Shown piece by piece: positions 19,640-27,432 of a stretch of DNA of 64,000 bases; the first letter of the stretch is position 1; every line of letters begins with the position of its first letter. Under the pieces are notes generated by a model that was given only the letters and a program-made list of their open reading frames with translations, searched no databases and was not told the DNA's origin. Origin of the DNA: an uncultured Paracoccaceae bacterium (GTDB lineage: Bacteria > Pseudomonadota > Alphaproteobacteria > Rhodobacterales > Rhodobacteraceae); assembly GCA_913060475.1 (NCBI GenBank), contig CAJXSD010000013.1, positions 1-64,000 of the forward strand, in the 5' to 3' direction. A program made the position numbers and the translations under genes.

Positions 19640-20764
19640 TTATCGATACGCAAAAATCCCCGAGGTTTCAATGAATGTATCATTTTCTGTACCAAGCTCG
19701 TTTAAGAGTGTCGGATCGTAAAAACCGCCAGCTCCTGTGGATGAAAGGGTCATCACACCGACGAGCTCAGTCGGAACATCACCTGATATCAGGCCTTCAA
19801 TTGTACCATTTTCATATTTTTGATTATCACCCGCCGTTGAGTAGACCTGGACCGAGAATGCCCCCGTATCATCTATGCCAGAATTTTGAAGAAAGGATGT
19901 CAAATCTGGTAGATTGATTGGCGCATTGTCAACGCCAACCATTTGGCGATTGGTGGCTGTGAAGTAAACGGCAGGATCGTCGTTGAAATCATCGAAATCA
20001 AACATGAACTGGACATCGCCGCGCGTGGCAGTCATGAAAGACCCGTTTGTCTGAACGCGGAAACCGTCATATTTCCCCGCAAATTTTGCTTGAGTCCCCG
20101 TTGGAATTGCAAATGTCACGAGATTTCCCGAGCTATCATACTGGTTTCTTTGGAAAATATGACCTCCAAACCCCTCTTCGATGTATGAGTCAGATTTTAC
20201 AATAATGAACTCAGTTGCTCCAGTCTCACTCTTACCATACAGGGCAAAGTACCGCAGCTGTTCAATGTCCTCATCTGAAATTGGATCTTTCACCGTCATA
20301 ATTGAGCGGAACAGACCAACGTCGTCTTGGCTGGTCGTAAATACTTGTGAAGGAATATAGGGCAGGTCGGCCACACCGTCGAATGGTACGTTGTCAATGT
20401 ATAGCGCATCAATCGGGTCCGAATTCTCGTCAACCGTCTTTACAAATTTGACTGATTGCACATCTCCTGACGCTTTATAGATTGATTGATCTTCATCAGG
20501 CAGTGTTCCCGCAATATCACCTTTGGATCCGTCGGGGAATGTAAGGCCGCTGTTTATACCCAGATTGTCGGTTATGCCCGATGATGTGTTTGTATCATTG
20601 CCGTCATAGCTGCCGGTATTGTCGGTTGTGCTCTCATCTGATTCTGTTAAGTCTGTGCCGTTCGAATTGTTATTTTGACGTTCTAAGAAAGGGTTTGTGT
20701 CGCTTGATCCACCACATGCGGCCAAGGCTAAGGTGATTGACACGACAGCAATAAACTTATGCAT
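19640..20764 (-). CDS. Putative lipoprotein, TbpB-like barrel suspected
   Basis: A 374-residue protein with a lipoprotein signal (MHKFIAVVSITLALAACGG; lipobox LAAC, Cys at 17). Residues ~20-70 are a low-complexity Asn/Asp/Ser/Thr linker as often seen after a lipid anchor. The rest is beta-rich, and the end (VGVMTLSSTGAGGFYDPTLL, then IETSGIFAYR) recalls the closing GGFYGP-type strands of transferrin-binding-protein-B-like barrels. That fold call is an inference. Codon use looks richer in A+T than its neighbours. It is divergent from thyX, and a similarly ending gene lies on the other side of thyX (21963-22600). Confidence 0.7.
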   Translation of the reverse strand: MHKFIAVVSITLALAACGGSSDTNPFLERQNNNSNGTDLTESDESTTDNTGSYDGNDTNTSSGITDNLGINSGLTFPDGSKGDIAGTLPDEDQSIYKASGDVQSVKFVKTVDENSDPIDALYIDNVPFDGVADLPYIPSQVFTTSQDDVGLFRSIMTVKDPISDEDIEQLRYFALYGKSETGATEFIIVKSDSYIEEGFGGHIFQRNQYDSSGNLVTFAIPTGTQAKFAGKYDGFRVQTNGSFMTATRGDVQFMFDFDDFNDDPAVYFTATNRQMVGVDNAPINLPDLTSFLQNSGIDDTGAFSVQVYSTAGDNQKYENGTIEGLISGDVPTELVGVMTLSSTGAGGFYDPTLLNELGTENDTFIETSGIFAYR

Positions 20765-20855
20765 TTGTTACTCCGATTGAATCAATATTTATTTAACTAT
20801 ATGCGGTATTTAGTTAATACTAAAGTATGTTTTCGTAATGTTTAGATTATTTTGG

Positions 20856-20873
20856 AACCGCTAGATAGCGGTT
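20856..20873. promoter_or_regulatory. 18-bp palindrome between lipoprotein gene and thyX
   Basis: AACCGCTA-GA-TAGCGGTT is a perfect 8+8 inverted repeat, extended outward by GG and (one base further on the right) CC. It sits about 58 bases before the thyX start and in the divergent control region. It could be an operator or a short hairpin in the thyX leader. Confidence 0.4.
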
Positions 20874-20931
20874 TCCTACTGGCCCATCACAAGATATAGA
20901 TAATGCAAATCACAACGCATAAGGATTCGCC

Positions 20932-21837
20932 ATGACGCTGACCCCCGAACAACAGGCCGAAATCGACCAAATTCGCAGCCAGTCCAATCCGACCTTGCGC
21001 GCCGTTAGCGAGGGGATGGAGCGTCATTTGTATACGGCCTATCCCGTGTTGGATCATGGCTTTGTCCGCGTGATTGATTACATGGGCGATGATGCTGCGA
21101 TTTGCCAAGCCGCGCGGGTCAGTTACGGCAAGGGGACAAAATCGGTTCAAAACGACGAAGGTTTGATCCGCTATCTGATGCGGCATTGGCATTCGACCCC
21201 GTTTGAGATGTGCGAAATCAAATTGCACGTCAAACTGCCCGTGTTTGTGGCGCGTCAGTGGATCCGCCATCGCACGGCCAATGTAAACGAATATTCTGCG
21301 CGCTATTCCATTTTGGACCGCGAATTCTACATTCCTGCGCCCGAACATATCGCGGCGCAATCGGTGGTGAATAATCAGGGGCGTGGCGATATCCTAACCG
21401 GTGACGAAGCGGCGCGTGTTTTGGAAATACTTAAGGCAGACAGCGCACGCGCCTATGATAATTACCAATCCTTGATTTCCCAAGATGGCCAACAGGGTTT
21501 GGCGCGTGAATTGGCGCGGATGAATTTGCCCACAAACATCTATACCCAGTGGTATTGGAAAGTGGATTTGCACAACCTGTTGCATTTCCTGCGCCTGCGG
21601 GCAGATGCGCATGCGCAATATGAAATTCGCGTTTACGCGGATGAAATTTGCAAAATTGTGGCCGATTGGGTGCCCTTTGCCTATGCCGCATTCGAAGATT
21701 ACCGTATGGGCGGTGCAACCCTGTCGAAAACGGCCCTGGATTGCGTGCGCCGCATGATCAAAGGCGAAAATGTGACCCAGGAAAATTCTGGCATGTCCAA
21801 AGGCGAATGGCGCGAATTTTCGCAATTATTGGACTAG
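20932..21837 (+). CDS. thyX: Flavin-dependent thymidylate synthase
   Basis: A 301-residue ThyX, which makes dTMP from dUMP using FAD, NADPH and methylenetetrahydrofolate. The ThyX motif is intact as [15 protein letters not shown] (~104-118, pattern RHRxxSxxxxSxR with a local N replacing one position). [19 protein letters not shown] and the catalytic RxxLP-like [20 protein letters not shown] (~195) follow. Length fits the proteobacterial type. AAGGATT lies before ATG 20932. A strong terminator follows, so it is a single-gene unit. Confidence 0.95.
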   Translation: MTLTPEQQAEIDQIRSQSNPTLRAVSEGMERHLYTAYPVLDHGFVRVIDYMGDDAAICQAARVSYGKGTKSVQNDEGLIRYLMRHWHSTPFEMCEIKLHVKLPVFVARQWIRHRTANVNEYSARYSILDREFYIPAPEHIAAQSVVNNQGRGDILTGDEAARVLEILKADSARAYDNYQSLISQDGQQGLARELARMNLPTNIYTQWYWKVDLHNLLHFLRLRADAHAQYEIRVYADEICKIVADWVPFAYAAFEDYRMGGATLSKTALDCVRRMIKGENVTQENSGMSKGEWREFSQLLD

Positions 21838-21860
21838 CCTAATTGGCGAATATTTGCGAA

Positions 21861-21888
21861 AAAGGTCGCGTTTTTCGCGACCTTTTTT
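21861..21888 (+). terminator. Rho-independent terminator of thyX
   Basis: AAAGGTCGCG (21861-21870) pairs with CGCGACCTTT (21876-21885) around five T; the T run goes on to 21888. It closes the thyX transcript. Confidence 0.9.
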
Positions 21889-21962
21889 ATTTGATAGTTT
21901 TATGGTTCGTGCTAGGGTCGCGTTGCGGTGAATTAAACAAAAAAATTTGTAGGATAGGGAAA

Positions 21963-22600
21963 GTGATTAAATTTCAAACGATGGTTGGCTATGCGGACTG
22001 GGCGTTTTGGTCGCGGGGTGCGAACAGCCCGCGTCAGGCAGTGCATTCATGGATCTTGATCCTTATACGGGGGCACTCAGTACCAAGATAAAGCTAGATC
22101 AAGATATCGAGGCCGAATACGAATTGGACGGCGTGGGTGTGATTTCTGGTGTCGTCGGAATTGATGACGCACAGATCAAAGCCTATGGGGGGTATACCCT
22201 TGACGCAATTTCCGTGGCGGGCAAGGTGGTCAATTACGTTCCAAATCAAAACACTTCTTTCCTTGCGCGATACGAAATTGCACGTGCATACGATATAAGC
22301 AAATCAACCTACTTCTTGACGGGCAAAACAGTCACTGCAAGCGGCGCGATCGCATTGTTTTTGGATATGGACAGCAACACGCTCAGTGGAACTGGCGGTA
22401 ATTTAACCTTGGATACAAAATTTGATGGATCGCAAATTTCGGGAACAGGTTCGTATATGGATGTCCCCTTGTCGGTCAAAGGCGAATTTGTAACAGGGGG
22501 CCTGCCCATGAAGGGCGTGGTCGGCGCGTTCCATGGTCATACGGAAACAGACGCGGTGGGTGGCGGTTTTGTTGGGACCGAATTCTATGACGCGCGATAA
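21963..22600 (+). pseudogene. Frameshifted lipoprotein gene, TbpB-like end
   Basis: The main frame (22007-22600) has no good start, but begins with a lipobox LVAGC followed by EQPASG. The missing signal peptide start lies in another frame: GTG 21963 with AGGGAAA upstream reads VIKFQTMVGYA. Adding one G to the GG at 21995-21996 joins them into MIKFQTMVGYAGLGVLVAGC, a model lipoprotein signal. So one base appears lost, by mutation or by sequencing error in a short G run. The mature part (~190 residues) is beta-rich and ends with GAFHG..AVGGGFVGTEF, like TbpB-type barrel lipoproteins. Function is unknown. Confidence 0.6.
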
Positions 22601-22639
22601 TTGATTGACGAACCGGCGTGCCGTGGTCAACGCGGCACG

Positions 22640-22957
22640 TTAGTCAGACAGTGTTACGCTAAGTGTGTCGCGTAATGCACCGTCCAGTGAATAAATCAGA
22701 ATTTTGTTATCCGTTGTGACAATCGCGTACCAATCCGCGGTTTGTGTGAATGCAACTGGCGTCGATCCGTCCGGCAATGTGATGGATGCGGGCAGGGCCG
22801 GCGCGGGGTCTGAATTTAATCGGATGACAAGCAGCGCAATGATCAGTACAACGCCGACAATCATAACCCCGGTCAGCACCGTCACCAGTTGACGCAAAAA
22901 CCGCAGGCTTGGGGGTAACTCGAACTCTTGTACTGGGGTGGATTTATCTTTGTCCAT
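22640..22957 (-). CDS. DUF6476-like single-pass membrane protein
   Basis: A 105-residue protein with one membrane helix (~25-50, VLTGVMIVGVVLIIALLVI) and a C-terminal periplasmic part with LPASITLPDGSTPVAFTQTA and DWYAIVTTDNKILIY. I recall this as a Rhodobacterales family (DUF6476) of unknown role. ATG 22957 has AGGAA at 7 bases. Its 5' end overlaps the divergent rluD gene if the long rluD start is right. Confidence 0.78.
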   Translation of the reverse strand: MDKDKSTPVQEFELPPSLRFLRQLVTVLTGVMIVGVVLIIALLVIRLNSDPAPALPASITLPDGSTPVAFTQTADWYAIVTTDNKILIYSLDGALRDTLSVTLSD

Positions 22958-23963
22958 TATCACATTCCTAATTCAGCCTGATCCGCCTAAACGCCTTGAT
23001 AAAGCGCTTTCGCGTGATGTGCCAGAGCAGGCTGATATTTCGCGGTCGCAAATGGTACAGTTAATGGCCAAAGGGGCCATTCAAATTGACGGCCACGTCG
23101 TCACAGATGCCAAGGCCAAACCGCATGCGGGACAAACCGTTGTCATTGATGTGCCTGACGCGGTCGAGGTTGAAACCATTGCCCAAAACATCCCCCTTGA
23201 TGTTGTGTTCGAAGATGATGACCTGATCGTGGTGAATAAACCTGCGGGTATGGTGGTGCATCCGGCCCCCGGATCGCCGCGTGATACATTGGTCAACGCG
23301 TTATTGCATCATTGCGCTGACAGCCTGTCGGGCATTGGTGGCGAAAAACGTCCAGGCATCGTGCATCGCATTGACAAAGACACCAGTGGTTTGTTGGTCG
23401 TGGCGAAAAATGATCGGGCGCATCATGGATTGGCCCAACAATTCGAACGCCATAGCGTGGAACGCTATTACCGCGCGGTCTGTTATGGGGTGCCCGATGC
23501 CAATGATCCGCGTGTGCGCGGGGTGCGCGGGGTCAATTTTGAACCGGGCAATATTATGAAAATCACGACACATCTGGCACGGCATAAAACCGATCGTCAA
23601 CGGCAGGCCGTGCTGTTCGATGGGGGGCGCCATGCGGTGACACGCGTGCGTATTGTGGATCGTTTCGGCACGCCGCCGGTGGTGTCCTTGGTTGAATGTT
23701 GGTTGGAAACGGGCCGGACGCATCAAATTCGCGTACATATGGCGCATACGGGTCATGGGTTGGTGGGCGATCCCGTCTATGGGGGACGGCGCAAAATTTC
23801 GCATAAATCCCTGACGCCGAATGCGATCAACGCGATCCAGGGCTTTGACCGTCAGGCGCTGCATGCAGCGGTTTTGGGGTTTGAACACCCGGTCACTGGC
23901 GACATGATGCGATTTGAGGCTGAATTGCCGGCGGATATGATCACGCTTTTGTCAAATCTGTGA
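22938..23963 (+). CDS. rluD: 23S rRNA pseudouridine synthase RluD
   Basis: A 341-residue RluA-family pseudouridine synthase; RluD modifies U1911, U1915 and U1917 of helix 69 in 23S rRNA. An S4-like RNA-binding domain (~15-80; SRSQMVQLMAKGAIQIDG) is followed by the catalytic domain with the aspartate in HRIDKDTSGLLVVAKND (~142) and the ETGRTHQIRVHMAHTGHGLV motif (~252-271). The start is uncertain: GTG 22938 or TTG 22950, both without a clear ribosome binding site and both overlapping the start of the divergent DUF6476 gene; there is no ATG until the S4 domain. Confidence 0.9.
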   Translation: MDLSLSIITFLIQPDPPKRLDKALSRDVPEQADISRSQMVQLMAKGAIQIDGHVVTDAKAKPHAGQTVVIDVPDAVEVETIAQNIPLDVVFEDDDLIVVNKPAGMVVHPAPGSPRDTLVNALLHHCADSLSGIGGEKRPGIVHRIDKDTSGLLVVAKNDRAHHGLAQQFERHSVERYYRAVCYGVPDANDPRVRGVRGVNFEPGNIMKITTHLARHKTDRQRQAVLFDGGRHAVTRVRIVDRFGTPPVVSLVECWLETGRTHQIRVHMAHTGHGLVGDPVYGGRRKISHKSLTPNAINAIQGFDRQALHAAVLGFEHPVTGDMMRFEAELPADMITLLSNL

Positions 23964-24057
23964 CACCTGCGGTTTTGCGACTGTACAGGCGACATATGCC
24001 ATGATTATCTGCGGTTGACGAAATTTTAACTTTTTCGCTGACATTTTGCGCCAAAGT

Positions 24058-24086
24058 CTTGAAAGGCGGGGGCGCAATCCCTAACT
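24058..24086 (+). promoter_or_regulatory. RpoH-like promoter upstream of rpoH
   Basis: CTTGAAA (24058-24064), 14 bases, CCCTAACT (24079-24086). This closely follows the sigma-32 pattern CTTGAAA / CCCCATNT and lies 34 bases before the rpoH start, so RpoH may stimulate its own gene. It is an inference from sequence only. Confidence 0.45.
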
Positions 24087-24119
24087 GGATGTTAACGTTG
24101 TAAACATTAAGGATCAGAA

Positions 24120-25019
24120 ATGAGCAATTATGCAAACTTACCCGCGCCATCCCCAGAAGGGGGCCTAAGCCGGTATCTGCAGGAAATTCGCAAATTTCCG
24201 ATGCTAGATCCGCAAGAAGAATACATGCTGGCCAAACGCTGGGTCGAAGAGCAAGACACAGAAGCGGCCCATAAAATGGTCACATCGCACCTGCGACTGG
24301 CTGCCAAAATTGCGATGGGTTATCGTGGCTATGGCCTGCCCCAGTCCGAAGTGATTTCTGAGGCCAACGTGGGCCTGATGCAGGCGGTCAAACGCTTTGA
24401 TCCTGAGAAAGGGTTCCGATTGGCGACCTATGCCATGTGGTGGATCCGCGCCAGTATTCAGGAATACATCCTGCGCAGCTGGTCCTTGGTGAAAATGGGC
24501 ACGACCAGCGCCCAAAAGAAATTGTTTTTCAACCTTCGCAAGGCGAAATCGCGCATCGGTGCGCTAGAGGATGGCGATCTGCACCCTGACAAGGTCAAAC
24601 AAATCGCAACCGATCTGGGCGTGACCGAGGATGAGGTGATTTCCATGAATCGCCGCATGTCGGGCGGGGATGCATCGTTAAACGCAGTCGTTTCCAGCGA
24701 TGGCGAAGGCACCATGCAGTGGCAAGATTGGCTTGAGGACGAAGACGCCAACCAAGCCCAAGACCTAGAAGAGCGTGACGAATTAGAGGCGCGCCGCGAA
24801 CTGTTGTTGCAAGCGATGGCCACACTGAATGAACGCGAACGCGATATTCTGACCCAACGCCGTCTAAGCGATGATGTCACCACGTTAGAAGATCTAAGCA
24901 CGCAATATGATGTCAGTCGCGAACGCATCCGCCAGATCGAAGTGCGGGCATTTGAAAAATTGCAGCTGAAAATGCGTGAATTGGCAGCCGAGCAGGGATT
25001 ATTCACCGAAAGCGCGTAA
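24120..25019 (+). CDS. rpoH: RNA polymerase sigma-32 factor RpoH
   Basis: A 299-residue group 3-type heat-shock sigma factor. Region 1.2/2: LSRYLQEIRKFPMLDPQEEY (~16); region 2.3-2.4: RLATYAMWWIRASIQEYILR (~100-119); RpoH box QKKLFFNLRKAK (~131), the segment unique to sigma-32 homologues; region 4.2: VSRERIRQIEVRAFEKLQLK (~263). AAGGATCAGAA precedes ATG 24120. Rhodobacterales often carry two rpoH genes; which one this is cannot be told here. A RpoH-like promoter is at 24058-24086. Confidence 0.95.
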   Translation: MSNYANLPAPSPEGGLSRYLQEIRKFPMLDPQEEYMLAKRWVEEQDTEAAHKMVTSHLRLAAKIAMGYRGYGLPQSEVISEANVGLMQAVKRFDPEKGFRLATYAMWWIRASIQEYILRSWSLVKMGTTSAQKKLFFNLRKAKSRIGALEDGDLHPDKVKQIATDLGVTEDEVISMNRRMSGGDASLNAVVSSDGEGTMQWQDWLEDEDANQAQDLEERDELEARRELLLQAMATLNERERDILTQRRLSDDVTTLEDLSTQYDVSRERIRQIEVRAFEKLQLKMRELAAEQGLFTESA

Positions 25020-25074
25020 ATCGACTTGCTTTGCCCGCTGAATTGCCCGACCCTATCCCAAAAGGAGGTCGGGC

Positions 25075-26052
25075 ATGGAACAAAATTTACGCTGGGGCAT
25101 TCTGGGGGCGGCAAAATTTGCGCGCCAACACATGGGCCCTGCAATCCACGCAGCGCAGCACAACACATTGTCCGCGGTCGCGACGTCGTCTGCGGATAAG
25201 GCCGCGCCGTTTCAGGCGCTGGCCGGCGATATCGCGGTTTATACCAGCTATGACGACCTGCTGGCCGATCCGAATATCGATGCGGTCTATATTCCGTTGC
25301 CCAATCATTTGCATGTTGAATGGTCCAAACGTGCGGCGCGTGCGGGCAAACATGTTTTGTGTGAAAAACCCATTGCGCTGCGGGCAGACCAGATTGATGA
25401 ATTGATTGCCCTGCGAAATGAAACCGGCCTGTTGATCGCCGAGGCGTTCATGATCACACATCATCCGCAATGGATCTATGCCCGCGATTTGCTGGCCCAA
25501 GGCGCAATTGGGACATTGATGCAGGTCGATGGTGTGTTTTCGTATAACAATGCGCATGACCCCCAAAATATTCGCAACAATCCCGACTTTGGTGGCGGTA
25601 GTCTGCCCGATATCGGGGTCTATACCATGGGATCAACGCGGTTTGTGACGGGGCAGGACCCACTAGAGATTCTGTCCAGTGATTTGGTGTTGGAAAATGG
25701 TGTCGATGTTTGGGCGCAGGTCACGGCCCAGTTTGACGGGTTCAAATTTAGCGCGGTCACATCGATGCGCATGGCCGCGCGTCAAGAAATGACATTTCAG
25801 GGCGATCAGGGCTATATTCGGTTAACCGCCCCCTTTAATCCCTCTGTATTTGATCAGGCGCAGGTCACGTTACACCGCCCAGACATGGAGGTTGTGACCA
25901 AACGCTTTCCCGCGGAAAACCATTACATCCGGCAGGTTGAAAATTTCCGCAATACGGTGCTGACGGGTGCAGATTATCCAACTCCGCTGGAATTTTCCCA
26001 AGGGACCCAGCGGATGATGGATATGGCCTTTGCCGCGGCGCGGCGGGGCTAG
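25075..26052 (+). CDS. Gfo/Idh/MocA family oxidoreductase
   Basis: A 325-residue NAD(P)-dependent dehydrogenase acting on a sugar or polyol. N-terminal Rossmann fold: RWGILGAAKFARQHMGPAI (~6-24); conserved YIPLPNHLHVEW (~78) and the EKP motif in GKHVLCEKPIALRA (~95-108); the C-terminal half is the beta-sheet substrate domain. A complete AAAAGGAGGT site before the ATG suggests high translation. No sugar transport or pathway genes sit next to it, so the substrate is open. Confidence 0.88.
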   Translation: MEQNLRWGILGAAKFARQHMGPAIHAAQHNTLSAVATSSADKAAPFQALAGDIAVYTSYDDLLADPNIDAVYIPLPNHLHVEWSKRAARAGKHVLCEKPIALRADQIDELIALRNETGLLIAEAFMITHHPQWIYARDLLAQGAIGTLMQVDGVFSYNNAHDPQNIRNNPDFGGGSLPDIGVYTMGSTRFVTGQDPLEILSSDLVLENGVDVWAQVTAQFDGFKFSAVTSMRMAARQEMTFQGDQGYIRLTAPFNPSVFDQAQVTLHRPDMEVVTKRFPAENHYIRQVENFRNTVLTGADYPTPLEFSQGTQRMMDMAFAAARRG

Positions 26053-26056
26053 GCGG

Positions 26057-27322
26057 TTATTCTGCCGCCTTGCTGCGTGATTTGCGCGGACGTGCTGCGT
26101 TTGCGTCGATGAAATCCAGAACCAGCGGGCGAATGTTATTGCGCCAGCTTTTGCCTGCGAAAATCCCGTAATGACCCGCATCTGGTTCGACATGCGACGC
26201 CTTTTTCGATGCGGGCAGACCTGTACACAGATCCAGGGCCGCTACGCATTGACCGGGGGCGGAAATGTCATCTTTGGCCCCTTCGACGGTTTTCACGGCA
26301 ACATCGGTGATCTTGCCAATATCCACCCGTTTCCCGCCAACGGTGAACACATTGCGCGCGATTTCACGATTTTTGAACACGCGTTCCACGGTGGACAGAT
26401 AAAATTCAGCTGTCATATCCATGACGGCCAAATATTCATCATAAAACCGATTGTGCGCGTCGTGATCTGACGCCTGATTCTGTGCCACGCGCACGATTTG
26501 ATCGCGAAACGCCTTGCCATGGCGGTCAGCATTCATCGACATAAACGATGACAGCTGCAACAGACCTGGGTACACTTTTCGGCCGACGCCCGCATATTTA
26601 TACCCAACGCGTTGGATCATTGTGCGTTCCAGCTGGCCCATCGTGACGCGGCGGCCGAAATCGGTCACATCCGTTGCAGCGGCATCGGGATCAATCGGGC
26701 CGCCGATCAATGTCATAGACCGCGGCTGTGCCTCTGGGTCCTCTTCGGCCAGATATGCGGTGGCAGCCAAGGTTAAGGGCGCAGGTTGGCAAACCGCAAT
26801 CACATGCGTGTCTGGACCCATTTTTTTCATAAAATCAACCAGATATAGTGTGTAATCTTCGACGTCGAATTTGCCGGCAGACACGGGGATATCGCGCGCG
26901 TTATGCCAATCGGTGACATAGACATCGCAATCGATAATCAAACTTTTGACGGTGGATCGCAGCAGCGTTGCATAGTGGCCAGACATGGGTGCCACAACCA
27001 ATACTTTGCGTTTTGGGACATCGCGGTTTTGCACGTTAAAACGGATCAAATCGCCAAAGGGACGTTCAATCACTTTTTCAATGGCAACCAAATGGTCGCG
27101 GCCATCGGGGCAGGTGATTGAATGAATGCCCCAATCGGGTTTCACAACCATGCGTTCAAAGGTGCGTTCCGTCACCTCGCCCCAGGCGGCCATCCAGTCA
27201 ATCGCAGGGTTCGGAATGGCAGAAAACATAGGGTAGGATGCCCATGCCTTGACCGCAGCACCCATAAATTGGTTGGTGTTGCGCATGGTTTCCATCAGAT
27301 CATAGCCGGCCATATAGTGCAT
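26057..27322 (-). CDS. phaZ: Intracellular polyhydroxyalkanoate depolymerase
   Basis: A 421-residue depolymerase of the PhaZ type (i-PHB depolymerase), which breaks down stored native PHB granules. The catalytic nucleophile is a cysteine in the box VIAVCQPAPLTLAATA (~178-193), as in the Ralstonia PhaZa1 group, and the C-terminal histidine is in EPDAGHYGIFAG (~390). The end is a basic tail (ARPRKSRSKAAE). ATG 27322 is preceded by TTTGGAG. It is divergent from phaC; the PhaR site at 27399-27409 lies in the shared region. Confidence 0.93.
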   Translation of the reverse strand: MHYMAGYDLMETMRNTNQFMGAAVKAWASYPMFSAIPNPAIDWMAAWGEVTERTFERMVVKPDWGIHSITCPDGRDHLVAIEKVIERPFGDLIRFNVQNRDVPKRKVLVVAPMSGHYATLLRSTVKSLIIDCDVYVTDWHNARDIPVSAGKFDVEDYTLYLVDFMKKMGPDTHVIAVCQPAPLTLAATAYLAEEDPEAQPRSMTLIGGPIDPDAAATDVTDFGRRVTMGQLERTMIQRVGYKYAGVGRKVYPGLLQLSSFMSMNADRHGKAFRDQIVRVAQNQASDHDAHNRFYDEYLAVMDMTAEFYLSTVERVFKNREIARNVFTVGGKRVDIGKITDVAVKTVEGAKDDISAPGQCVAALDLCTGLPASKKASHVEPDAGHYGIFAGKSWRNNIRPLVLDFIDANAARPRKSRSKAAE

Positions 27323-27372
27323 CGTGAACTCCAAATCTCGGGCAATTCTTTTGGATTAACGTCCAAGAACAT

Positions 27373-27400
27373 TTGCCTTTTATCACAGCTTCGTTATGCT
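27373..27400 (+). promoter_or_regulatory. Predicted phaC promoter
   Basis: TTGCCT (27373-27378), 16 bases, TATGCT (27395-27400), a fair sigma-70-type pair. It would start transcription near 27407, which places the phaC start at ATG 27433 and excludes earlier in-frame codons at 27373 and 27403. Confidence 0.5.
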
Positions 27401-27409
27401 GCATGGCAG
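27399..27409. promoter_or_regulatory. PhaR operator at phaC
   Basis: CTGCATGGCAG fits the CTGC-N3-GCAG dyad known as the PhaR binding site in Rhodobacter. It overlaps the predicted -10 box of phaC, where a repressor would block polymerase. The repressor gene phaR is 2.5 kb downstream. Confidence 0.65.
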
Positions 27410-27432
27410 AAAGTTACTTGGATTTTATTAAA

